Part shown: positions 44,041-52,137 of the stretch, in pieces
How positions within the stretch are numbered: position 1 is the first letter of the stretch
Layout: the number at the start of each line of letters is the position of its first letter
DNA from: Devosia aquimaris
GTDB lineage: Bacteria > Pseudomonadota > Alphaproteobacteria > Rhizobiales > Devosiaceae
NCBI RefSeq assembly: GCF_020169335.1
Contig: NZ_JAIEZN010000001.1
Span: forward strand, 451,426 to 515,425
Direction: 5' to 3'
Length of the DNA stretch: 64,000 bases
Translations under genes and position numbers: made by a program
The notes under the pieces: generated by a model
Seen by the model: only the letters and a program-made list of their open reading frames with translations
What the model was told of the DNA's origin: nothing
Databases searched by the model: none

Positions 44041-44474
44041 TGGCCGAGGGGGTGGTCGCGGCGGCGCGGACCTTTCTCGGCACGCCTTATCGGCATCAGG
44101 CGGCGACGGCCGGGGCCGGCTGCGATTGCCTGGGCCTGCTGCGCGGCGTGTGGCGCGCGCTTTATGGCGATGAACCCGGGCCGGTGCCGCCCTATCGCGC
44201 GGATCGGCGTGACCCCGACAATGCCGGCGCTCTGGCGGACGCCGCTGCGCGTTTTCTGCAGCCCACCGAGGCGCCGCTGGCGGCGGGGCAGGTGGTGCTG
44301 TTTCGCATCGGCTGCGATGCCGGGCCGCGCCATTGCGCGGTTCTGGTCAGCCCGACGCGCTTCATCCATGCCCAGGAGCATCTGGGCGTGGTCGAGGCCA
44401 ATCTGACCGAGGGCTGGGCAAAGCGCATCTGGGGACGGTTCAGCTTTCCCGACCGGGCCGGACGGCCCGACTGA
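44037..44474 (+). CDS. NlpC/P60 tail peptidase (GTA g14)
   Basis: The 145-aa cysteine peptidase opens the cell wall during DNA delivery. Its ARTFLGTPYRHQA start, catalytic Cys31 (GCDCLGLLRG), and RHCAVLVSPTRFIHA with the family histidine place it in phage NlpC. It overlaps the DUF2163 gene and precedes the host-specificity gene by 12 bp. Confidence 0.92.
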   Translation: MMAEGVVAAARTFLGTPYRHQAATAGAGCDCLGLLRGVWRALYGDEPGPVPPYRADRRDPDNAGALADAAARFLQPTEAPLAAGQVVLFRIGCDAGPRHCAVLVSPTRFIHAQEHLGVVEANLTEGWAKRIWGRFSFPDRAGRPD

Positions 44475-44486
44475 CAAGGATATTCC

Positions 44487-47400
44487 ATGGCAACTCTTGC
44501 TCTGTCGCTGGCCGGCCAGGCCGTGGGAGGCCTCGTGGGCGGACCCATCGGCGCCACCATCGGGCGGGCGCTCGGCGCCCTGGCCGGCAGCGCCATCGAC
44601 AATGCGATTTTTGGCGAGACACCGCAGAATGCCCCGGCCGATATCCGCCTGCAGGGCTCAAGCGAGGGCGGCGCGGTGCCCCGGCTCTATGGCTGGAGCC
44701 GGCTGGCGGGCAATATCATCTGGGCGCGCGAGCTCGAACGGCTCGGCGGCGACAGCGCCGGTGCCAAGGGCATGGGGCAGAGCGAGGCCGACGAGGTCGG
44801 CGCCAGCTTTGCCGTGGCCTTTTGCGAGGGCGAGGTGCATCGCCTCGGGCGCATCTGGGCCGATGGGCAGTTGCTCGACACCAGCGGGCTGACGCTGCGC
44901 TTTTATCGCGGCACGCAGACACAATTGCCCGACGGGCTGATCGAGGCGACGCAGGGCGTGGCGCCGGCCTATCGCGGGCTGTGTTACCTGGTGGTCGAGA
45001 ACCTGCCATTGAGCCGTTTCGGCAACCGCATTCCGCAGCTCAGCGTTGAGCTCTGTCGCGTGGTGGGGGAACTCGAGCCGCAGATCCGCGCGGTGACGCT
45101 GATCCCCGGCGCCACCGAATTCGGCTATGATCCCACGCCGCGCCTGCGGCTGCTGGGGCCGGGCGCCAGCACGGGCGAGAACATCCATGTGCCGGGCGGC
45201 GGCAGCGACTGGAGCTGGTCCATCGACGAGCTGACGGCGCTCTGCCCCAATCTGCGCCATGTGGCGCTGGTGGTGGCCTGGTTTGGCGACGATCTGCGCT
45301 GCGGCCAGTGCCAGATCACGCCACGCGTCGAAGGCGCGGTGCGGCCGATGCACGACACCGATTGGTCGGTGATGGGGCTAGGGCGGGGCGATGTGCCGGT
45401 GGTGACCAGCCATGCCGGCGGCGCGGCCTATGGCGGCACGCCATCGGACCATGCGGTGCGCGCGGCCATCGCCGATCTCAAGGCGCGCGGCCTCAGCGTA
45501 ACGCTCTATCCCCTGATCATGATGGATATAGCGGCGGGAAACAGCCTGCCCAATCCCTATGGCGGAACGGGCCAGCCGGCCTATCCCTGGCGCGGCCGCA
45601 TCACTTGCGACCTGGCGCCCGGCCTGCCGGGTTCGCCGCATCTGAGCGGGGCAGCCAGCAGCCAGGTGGCCAGCTTTGCCGCGCGTTATCGCAGCATGGT
45701 GCTGCACTATGCCGGGCTGGCGTCCAGCGTCGGGGGCGTCGACGCCTTCATCATTGGCAGCGAAATGGTGGCGCTGACGGGCGTGCGAGGGCCGGGCACC
45801 AGCTTTCCCTTTGTCGACGCATTGGTGGGACTGGCGAGCGAGGTGCGGAGCATCGTGGGCGCGGCGACCCGGCTGACCTATGCGGCGGACTGGAGCGAAT
45901 ATTCCGGCGTGCAGGCGGGCGGCGAGAAGTTCTTCCATCTTGATCCCCTCTGGGCCAGCCCGGCGATCGATGCCGTGGGCATCGATAATTACATGCCGCT
46001 GGCGGACTGGCGCGACGGCACCGGGCATCTGGATGCCGAGAACGCGGCCAGTCCCTATGGGCCGGACTATCTGCGCGCCAATATCGCGGGTGGCGAGGGC
46101 TTTGACTGGTACTACGCCAGCGACGCCGACCGGCAGGCGCAAAACCGCACGGCGATCACCGATGGCGCCTATGGCGAGCCCTGGGTGTGGCGCTACAAGG
46201 ACATTCGCAACTGGTGGAGCCAGCCGCATCATGACCGGCCCGGTGGCGTGCGCAATGCATCTCCGACAGCCTGGGTACCGGGCAGCAAGCCGATCTGGTT
46301 CACGGAGCTGGGCTGCGGCGCCGTCGACAAGGGCGCCAACCAGCCCAATATCTTTGGTGACCCCAAGAGCGCCGAAAGCGGGCGGCCGTATTTTTCCTCG
46401 GGCCTGCCGGACCCGCTGATGCAGCGACAAGTGCTGCGGGCGCACCAGGCCTATTGGCGCGATGGTGCGCACAATCCGCCAGGCATGGTGGATGTCGATC
46501 GGCTCTATCTGTGGAGCTGGGACGCGCGGCCCTATCCCGCCTTTCCGGCCCGGCTGGACGTCTGGTCAGACGGGATCAACCACCGCGCCGGCCATTGGTT
46601 GACCGGGCGGCTGGGCGGGCTGGCGAGCGATGAGCTGGCACTGGCCATCGCCGCCGAACATGGCGTGACTCTCAAGGCCGAGCCGGCTTTGCCCTTTGTG
46701 TCGGGCTATGCGCTGAACGCGGTGGGCACGGCACGGGCGGCGCTGGAACCGTTGCTGGCGGCGACCGGGCAGAGCATGGCCAACAGCAGCGACGGGCTGT
46801 GGCTGGCGCGACCGCGCCCGACCACTGCGCTGACCGTAGCGCCCGAGCATTTGGCAGAGGACGAGGGGCCGGTGCTGGCGCGCAAGCGCAGCGACCCCGC
46901 CGAAGTGCCGGGGCGGCTTGCGCTGAGCTTTATCGACCGCGAGCGTGACTATCTCGGCGGTGCGGTGACGGCGCTGGCGCTGGAGGAGGGGCCGCTGGCG
47001 ACGGAGACCCTGCCGCTGGTGCTGGACGGCACGGCAGCGCGGCTGGCGGCGGAACGCCTGCTCGACGCCCAGGGCGGGCGGATCGAGACACTTGACGTTG
47101 CCTTGCCACCAAACGCCCTGAAACTGGAGCCGGGTGACTTGATCGGTATCGCCGGGCTGACCGGCGGCCCGTTCGAAATCACCGACATCCGCGACGGCGC
47201 CACGCGCCGCATCAGCGCGCGCAGCCTGCCGCGCGATGGTGCCGTGGCCAGTGCGCCGGACCGGCCTGTCGCCGGTGGCGCGGGGATCAAGCTGCCCAGC
47301 GTGCCCATCGTACTGGCGGCGCATTTGCCGCCGCTGCCCGATGACCCGGTGCGGTCGCGGCTGGTGGTCGGTGGCCATGCCAATCCCTGGCCTGGCGCGC

Positions 47401-48215
47401 TGCAACTGGCCGACAGTGCGACCGGCGCCAATCTGCTGACGCTGGAGCGCGGCGCTGTGCTGGGGGAGACGGCGACGGCCCTGGGGGCTGGACCACATGC
47501 CCTATGGGATCGTGGACCTGGCTTTGACGTCCTCCTCTATGCCGGCCATCTCGCATCGGTGACGCCAGAGGCGACACTGGCCGGGAGCAATCGGCTGGCG
47601 GTCGAGACCGATGCCGGGGGCTGGGAGGTGATCGGCTTTGCCCAAGCCACGCTGGTGGCGCCGGGGCGCTATCGGCTGACGCAATTGCTGCGCGGGCTGG
47701 ACGGCAGTGGACCGGCGATGGGGACAATTGCCGCCGGCCGTCGCGTCATGCTGCTCGATAGTCGTGCGGCCAGCCTGCCGCTGGCGGCGGACTGGCTGGG
47801 CGAGACGCGGAGCCTGCGCGTCTATGCCGGCAGCGACGATATGGCCGGCGCGGCGCTGGAGATCGCTTTGGACGCCAACCCGGCGCTACCGCTGCCACCG
47901 GTGCACCTGCGGGCGCGACGGCTGGCAGGGGGCGACATCGGACTAAGCTGGCAACGCTGCAGCCGCGCCGATGGCGCCGGCTGGGGGCTGCTCGATGTGC
48001 CGCTGGAGCACAGTCCGGAGCGCTATACCCTGAGTATTGAAAGTGCCGGGCTGACCCTGCGGACGCTGGAATTGACGGCGTCGTCGGCACTCTACCCGCT
48101 GGCCGACCAGACCAGCGATTTCGGCGGTCCGGCGACCGCCTTTGACTTCGCCGTGGCCCAGATCAGCGCCGTGCTGGGGGCGGGCCATGTTGCAACGGGA
48201 GCCTTCCATGGCTGA
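44487..48215 (+). CDS. GTA host-specificity / TIM-barrel tail protein (g15)
   Basis: The 1242-aa protein is the largest in the cluster. An N-terminal glycine-zipper region (AVGGLVGGPIGATIGRALG) is followed by the GTA_TIM barrel (about 300-610, with AADWSEYSG, DAVGIDNYMPLADWRDG and KPIWFTELGCGAVDKG resembling glycoside hydrolase active-site strands), then a Phage-tail_3 region and a C-terminal beta-rich part. It sits at the tail tip and likely binds or degrades surface polysaccharide of the recipient. It overlaps the endolysin by 8 bp. Confidence 0.93.
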   Translation: MATLALSLAGQAVGGLVGGPIGATIGRALGALAGSAIDNAIFGETPQNAPADIRLQGSSEGGAVPRLYGWSRLAGNIIWARELERLGGDSAGAKGMGQSEADEVGASFAVAFCEGEVHRLGRIWADGQLLDTSGLTLRFYRGTQTQLPDGLIEATQGVAPAYRGLCYLVVENLPLSRFGNRIPQLSVELCRVVGELEPQIRAVTLIPGATEFGYDPTPRLRLLGPGASTGENIHVPGGGSDWSWSIDELTALCPNLRHVALVVAWFGDDLRCGQCQITPRVEGAVRPMHDTDWSVMGLGRGDVPVVTSHAGGAAYGGTPSDHAVRAAIADLKARGLSVTLYPLIMMDIAAGNSLPNPYGGTGQPAYPWRGRITCDLAPGLPGSPHLSGAASSQVASFAARYRSMVLHYAGLASSVGGVDAFIIGSEMVALTGVRGPGTSFPFVDALVGLASEVRSIVGAATRLTYAADWSEYSGVQAGGEKFFHLDPLWASPAIDAVGIDNYMPLADWRDGTGHLDAENAASPYGPDYLRANIAGGEGFDWYYASDADRQAQNRTAITDGAYGEPWVWRYKDIRNWWSQPHHDRPGGVRNASPTAWVPGSKPIWFTELGCGAVDKGANQPNIFGDPKSAESGRPYFSSGLPDPLMQRQVLRAHQAYWRDGAHNPPGMVDVDRLYLWSWDARPYPAFPARLDVWSDGINHRAGHWLTGRLGGLASDELALAIAAEHGVTLKAEPALPFVSGYALNAVGTARAALEPLLAATGQSMANSSDGLWLARPRPTTALTVAPEHLAEDEGPVLARKRSDPAEVPGRLALSFIDRERDYLGGAVTALALEEGPLATETLPLVLDGTAARLAAERLLDAQGGRIETLDVALPPNALKLEPGDLIGIAGLTGGPFEITDIRDGATRRISARSLPRDGAVASAPDRPVAGGAGIKLPSVPIVLAAHLPPLPDDPVRSRLVVGGHANPWPGALQLADSATGANLLTLERGAVLGETATALGAGPHALWDRGPGFDVLLYAGHLASVTPEATLAGSNRLAVETDAGGWEVIGFAQATLVAPGRYRLTQLLRGLDGSGPAMGTIAAGRRVMLLDSRAASLPLAADWLGETRSLRVYAGSDDMAGAALEIALDANPALPLPPVHLRARRLAGGDIGLSWQRCSRADGAGWGLLDVPLEHSPERYTLSIESAGLTLRTLELTASSALYPLADQTSDFGGPATAFDFAVAQISAVLGAGHVATGAFHG

Positions 48216-48972
48216 TGCGCGCTTTGAGGCCTGCCTTGCGATCGTGCTGGACCATGAAGGCGGCTATGCCGATCATCCCGCCGATCCCGGTGGGGCGACC
48301 AATCTGGGCATCACCCGCCGGACGCTGGCCGATTGGCGGCAGGTGTCGCCCTGGACGGACTTGCCCAAGAGCGAGGTGCGGGCTTTGCAGCGGCCAGAGG
48401 CGGCGCACATCTATCGCGCGCTCTATTGGCAGCGTTGTCGCGGCGATGAGATGCCAGCGGGCCTCGATCTCGCGCTGTTCGACTTCGCCGTCAACTCGGG
48501 GCCCGACCGCGCAATCCGTCAGTTGCAGCGTCTGCTCGGCGTGGCAGCGGATGGACAGATCGGCCCGATCACGCTTGCGGCTATCGCCAAGCGCAACACC
48601 GGGCCGGCCCTGGCAGGCCTGATTGCCGGCCTCTGCGATGCAAGGCTGCGCTTTCTCAAACAGCTCAGGGGCTTTGCCACCTTCGGCAAGGGCTGGACGC
48701 GGCGGGTCGCCGCCATTCGGTCGGCGGCGCTGGCCGCGTCCGGCAGTTCCCCGCTGTCACCATCACCACGCAATGGGAGGTCCAGCTTGGACATTCTGAA
48801 CGGCTACAAGACCTATATCACCGCCATCCTGATGCTGCTGGCCGGGCTCGCCCAGGCCTTTGGCATCGATCTGCCCGTGCTCGAGGGCGGCTCGGCGGGA
48901 CAGATGATCATGGAGGCGCTGGCCCTGATCTTCCTGCGTCAGGGCATCAGGGCAGACAGCGGGCGGGCGTGA
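48208..48972 (+). CDS. GH108 endolysin with C-terminal holin-like segment
   Basis: The 254-aa protein starts at ATG 48208. The N-terminal GH108 muramidase has the catalytic Glu18 in LDHEGGYADHPADPGGATNLGIT; a PG_binding_3 domain follows (about 75-170, LFDFAVNSGPDRAIRQLQ). After a Ser/Pro/Gly linker (about 180-192) a membrane-type segment DILNGYKTYITAILMLLAGLAQAFGID appears, resembling small holins. An in-frame TTG at 48787 with a GGGAGG site 6 bp upstream could also give a separate 61-aa product. It would release GTA particles or act at the cell wall. Confidence 0.85.
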   Translation: MADARFEACLAIVLDHEGGYADHPADPGGATNLGITRRTLADWRQVSPWTDLPKSEVRALQRPEAAHIYRALYWQRCRGDEMPAGLDLALFDFAVNSGPDRAIRQLQRLLGVAADGQIGPITLAAIAKRNTGPALAGLIAGLCDARLRFLKQLRGFATFGKGWTRRVAAIRSAALAASGSSPLSPSPRNGRSSLDILNGYKTYITAILMLLAGLAQAFGIDLPVLEGGSAGQMIMEALALIFLRQGIRADSGRA

Positions 48973-49095
48973 GCGCCAGCCGGAGTTGCAATGCGCCGCG
49001 CTCTGGACGATAGTCCGCGCGGCGTCCGTTGGCGGCGCCCGCTCGGGCCTGCCCCATTCATGTCCCATTCAGTTTCAGCGTCATAGTGTGGGCCC

Positions 49096-49386
49096 ATGAA
49101 AACCACGATTCCACACTTCTCAGCACCCATCGCTCTGGCCCTTGTATTGGCGCTGGCCGGCGGCACTGTCGCGCAGGCGGAATGCCTCGACAACCGCCAG
49201 ATCCAGGAGGCCGTGTCGTCGGGCCAGATCATGTCGCTGGCGGACGTGCTGGCCGCCGCCGGCATCGATGGCAGCGCGCAGGTGCTCAATGTCGCCGTTT
49301 GTGACGAAGGTGGTCGACTCGTCTATAAGATCGGCGTGCTGACCGCCTCGGGCGAAGCAGAAAACCTGGTGCTGGCCGCGCAATAG
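49096..49386 (+). CDS. small secreted protein, PepSY/FeuN-like
   Basis: The 96-aa protein has an N-terminal signal peptide (residues about 1-28, cleavage near AQAE) and a small mature domain with DNRQIQEAVSSGQIMSLADVLAAAG and a final LVYKIGVLTASGEAENLVL, resembling a single PepSY-type unit. In Sinorhizobium a small periplasmic protein, FeuN, precedes feuPQ and restrains the sensor FeuQ; the same order is seen here, 38 bp before the regulator. The match is by order and layout only. Confidence 0.65.
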   Translation: MKTTIPHFSAPIALALVLALAGGTVAQAECLDNRQIQEAVSSGQIMSLADVLAAAGIDGSAQVLNVAVCDEGGRLVYKIGVLTASGEAENLVLAAQ

Positions 49387-49424
49387 CGCGTCCGCACATC
49401 CGGAAGTGGTTCGGGGAGCCGCCG

Positions 49425-50084
49425 ATGCGCATACTTGTCGTCGAGGACGATACCAACCTCAATCGCCAGCTCAAGGATGCGCTGACCGAGGCCGGCTACG
49501 CCGTCGACGTCGCCTTTGACGGCGAGGAAGGCCATTTCCTGGGCGACACCGAGCCCTATGACGCAGTGGTGCTCGATATCGGCCTGCCGCAGATGGATGG
49601 GCTGAGCGTGCTCGAAGAATGGCGCCGCGCCGGCAAGACCATGCCGGTGCTGCTGCTGACCGCCCGCGACCGCTGGAGCGACAAGGTGCAGGGCATTGAC
49701 GCCGGCGCCGACGACTATGTCGCCAAGCCGTTTCACATGGAAGAAGTGCTGGCGCGTATCCGCGCCCTGGTGCGCCGCGCAGCGGGCCTTGCCTCCAACG
49801 AGATCGTCGCCGGATCGGTGCGCCTCGATGCGCGATCGGGCAAGGTCACGGTCGATGGCCAGTCGGTGAAGCTGACCAGCCATGAACTGCGCCTCTTGAG
49901 CTATCTGATGCATCACAAGGGCAAGGTGATCTCGCGTACCGAGCTGACCGAGCACCTCTATGACCAGGATTTCGACCGCGACAGCAACACCATTGAGGTG
50001 TTCGTCGGTCGGCTTCGCAAGAAGCTGCCGGATGACTGTATCCAGACCGTGCGCGGGCTGGGCTACCAGATCGCGGAAGACTGA
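49425..50084 (+). CDS. feuP: OmpR-family response regulator, PhoP/FeuP-like
   Basis: The 219-aa regulator has a receiver with Asp51 as phospho-acceptor (VVLDIGLPQMDGL), the acidic pair Glu7/Asp8-Asp9 and Lys101 (VAKPF), and a C-terminal winged helix with LTSHELRLLSYLMHHKGKVISRTEL and TIEVFVGRLRKKLP. It starts at ATG 49425 with GGGGAG. It lies between a FeuN-like gene and its kinase. The symbol follows gene order and class; PhoP-type is certain, FeuP is likely. Confidence 0.85.
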   Translation: MRILVVEDDTNLNRQLKDALTEAGYAVDVAFDGEEGHFLGDTEPYDAVVLDIGLPQMDGLSVLEEWRRAGKTMPVLLLTARDRWSDKVQGIDAGADDYVAKPFHMEEVLARIRALVRRAAGLASNEIVAGSVRLDARSGKVTVDGQSVKLTSHELRLLSYLMHHKGKVISRTELTEHLYDQDFDRDSNTIEVFVGRLRKKLPDDCIQTVRGLGYQIAED

Positions 50085-50137
50085 TGTGCTGACCGCGCAA
50101 CAGCCCAAGGTTCAACCGCACAATCGTCGGATGGGGC

Positions 50138-51511
50138 ATGCGTAAGGGCTCTATCGCCGCATCCTTGTTCTGGCTGTCGGCCGGCTGGCTGATCGTGGCG
50201 CTGGTCGCCACCGGCTTCCTTTTGACCGATCTCTATTCGCGCGCGCTCGATACCTCGCTATCCGAAACACTGGACTTTCATCTTGAAAGCCTGGTCGGCG
50301 CGCTGCTCGAAACCACCGACCCCACCAGCCCCGATATTGCCCTGACCGATCCGCGCTTCGGGCGCCCGCGATCGGGCTGGTATTGGGCCATCCGCGACAG
50401 CGATGGCGTGCTCTACAATCTCTCGTCCTCAGTGGTCGGGATCAACCTACCCGATATCACCAGCGCGGCCGACGGCATGGGCCGCCGCACCGCCGTCATG
50501 GCAGACGCCTTCGGCACGCAGATGCGCATGGTGGAGCGCACGGTGACCATTGCCCCCAAGTCCTACCAGATCGTGGTGACGGGCAATCTCAGCGAAATCC
50601 TTGAACTTGTCGGGGACTTCCGCGGCCAGGCCTTCATCGTGCTGGGCGCAGTGGGCGTGATGCTGGCAGTGATGAGCGCCATGGTGGCCCGCTTTGCCAT
50701 GCGCCCCATCGCCCGGCTCAGCCAGGCCATCGAAAGCGTGCGCTCGGGCGACAGCGCCGACGTCACCGGCACCTATCCGCGCGAAATTGCGCCGCTGGCC
50801 GAAGAGGTCAACGAGCTGCTGCGCTCCAACACCCAGATCATCGAGCGGGCGCGCAATCAGGTGGGCAATCTCGCCCATGGCCTCAAGACACCCATCGCCG
50901 TGTTGCGCAACGAGGCGGGCGCCAACAAGGGACCTTTGGCCGATGTGGTGATCGACCAGACCGGCAAGATGAGCACCATCGTGGCCACCTATCTTGATCG
51001 GGCGCGCATGGCCGCGCGCACCTCGGTGGTCGGCAAGAAGGCCGACGCCGGCATGGTGCTGACCCGGCTGGTGCGCGTGATGCGCAAGATCCACGCCCAG
51101 ACCGAGATCGGCTGGGCCGAGCCACCCAAGACCTTGCCCTGGTTCCGTGGCGACGAGGCCGACCTTGAGGAAATGGCGGGCAATCTGCTCGACAACGCCT
51201 GCAAGTGGTCGCGCGGTGTGGTCAATGTCGAACTGGCCGCCCAGAGCATCGACAATGTCACCATGCTGGTGCTGCGCATCCATGACAACGGCCCCGGCCT
51301 GAGCGAGGACGACGCCAATAAAGTGTTGCGCCGCGGTGTCAGGCTGGACGAGAAAACGCCCGGCAGCGGCTTGGGGCTCGATATCGTCAAGGAACTGGTG
51401 GATGTTTATGGCGGCAAGCTGGCGCTCAAACGGTCCGGGCTGGGCGGTTTGCTGGCCGAACTGAGCCTGCCATCAGCCCGTATGTCGCCCACGACCAGAC
51501 CAATGACGTGA
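50138..51511 (+). CDS. feuQ: sensor histidine kinase, PhoQ/FeuQ-like
   Basis: The 457-aa inner-membrane kinase has a first membrane helix at about 10-30, a periplasmic sensor (31-163), a second helix (165-187), a HAMP-like linker, His247 in NLAHGLKTPIAVL, N box NLLDNACKW, DNGPGL and GSGLGLDIVKE. The HGLKTPxAVL box is the PhoQ/FeuQ type. It probably phosphorylates the upstream regulator; the small secreted protein could act on its periplasmic domain. Confidence 0.85.
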   Translation: MRKGSIAASLFWLSAGWLIVALVATGFLLTDLYSRALDTSLSETLDFHLESLVGALLETTDPTSPDIALTDPRFGRPRSGWYWAIRDSDGVLYNLSSSVVGINLPDITSAADGMGRRTAVMADAFGTQMRMVERTVTIAPKSYQIVVTGNLSEILELVGDFRGQAFIVLGAVGVMLAVMSAMVARFAMRPIARLSQAIESVRSGDSADVTGTYPREIAPLAEEVNELLRSNTQIIERARNQVGNLAHGLKTPIAVLRNEAGANKGPLADVVIDQTGKMSTIVATYLDRARMAARTSVVGKKADAGMVLTRLVRVMRKIHAQTEIGWAEPPKTLPWFRGDEADLEEMAGNLLDNACKWSRGVVNVELAAQSIDNVTMLVLRIHDNGPGLSEDDANKVLRRGVRLDEKTPGSGLGLDIVKELVDVYGGKLALKRSGLGGLLAELSLPSARMSPTTRPMT

Positions 51512-51569
51512 CGCACTTTTGCCGCATTGCGCCAACATGACCGTTCCAGACACGCAGAGACAAAAACAG

Positions 51570-52049
51570 ATGAACCGCTTCGCCATTATCGCCGCCCCGC
51601 TGCTCGCCCTGACCCTGGCCGGGTGCTCGAGCACCGGCTCGACACGGGTGGTGCAGCAGGCCCCGGTTGTCGTCACCGCTCCGGTGATGAACACGCCGCT
51701 GGTCGCCAGCCCCGCCCAGACCACACAGCAGGCCCTTGCCACCACCAATGTGGCCAACGGCTTTGTCGACAGCGCCGCCCTGGCCCTGATGACCCCCGCC
51801 GATTCGGCCGAGGCCAACAGCGCCCAGTTCTATGCGCTGCAGTTTGGCCGCCCCGGCGCCCCGCGCGCCTGGACCGGAACCAAGGGCACCACCGGCTCCG
51901 TCGCCGTCGGCCCCTATGTGCGCGTGAACAATCTCGATTGCCGCGACTTCACCCACACCGTGAAGGTCAACGGCCAGGAGTTCGTCAAGAAGGGCACGGC
52001 CTGCCGCGAGCAGAACGGCAACTGGGCCGTCGAGAAGTCCGCCGCCTGA
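51570..52049 (+). CDS. surface-antigen-type lipoprotein
   Basis: The 159-aa protein has a lipoprotein signal: MNRFAIIAAPLLALTLAGC, lipid Cys19. A Pro/Val/Thr-rich linker follows, then a C-terminal domain with GSVAVGPYVRVNNLDCRDFTHTVKVNGQEFVKKGTACREQNGNW, typical of RT0821/Lpp0805 and 17-kDa surface antigen family proteins. ATG 51570 is chosen because it opens the signal; an in-frame ATG at 51519 is unlikely. Outer-membrane location expected. Function unknown. Confidence 0.85.
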   Translation: MNRFAIIAAPLLALTLAGCSSTGSTRVVQQAPVVVTAPVMNTPLVASPAQTTQQALATTNVANGFVDSAALALMTPADSAEANSAQFYALQFGRPGAPRAWTGTKGTTGSVAVGPYVRVNNLDCRDFTHTVKVNGQEFVKKGTACREQNGNWAVEKSAA

Positions 52050-52137
52050 CCCATCCGGGTCGGCCCGCAAGCATAAACATTATTTACCATCGTGCGTTAG
52101 GGTCTGAGGAGTATTGCTTCCCAGACCCCCAGCATTG

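Larger units (their letters stand above)
33753..48972 (+). mobile_element. RcGTA-like gene transfer agent structural cluster
   Basis: About 15.2 kb of co-directional genes follow the gene order of the Rhodobacter capsulatus GTA cluster: terminase subunits, portal, g3.5-like, prohead protease, capsid, head-tail adaptors, tail proteins, short tape measure, DUF2460, DUF2163, NlpC peptidase and a 1242-aa host-specificity protein, then an endolysin. No integrase, excisionase, repressor or replication gene is present and base composition is host-like, except for a two-gene insert at 36640-37383. GTAs package random host DNA; whether this one is expressed cannot be read from sequence. No attachment-site repeats were recognised. 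Confidence 0.85.

Noticed and set aside
33753-48972. Ordinary temperate prophage
   Set aside because: No integrase, excisionase, repressor, replication or att repeat was seen, the gene order is exactly RcGTA-like and the tape measure is short.
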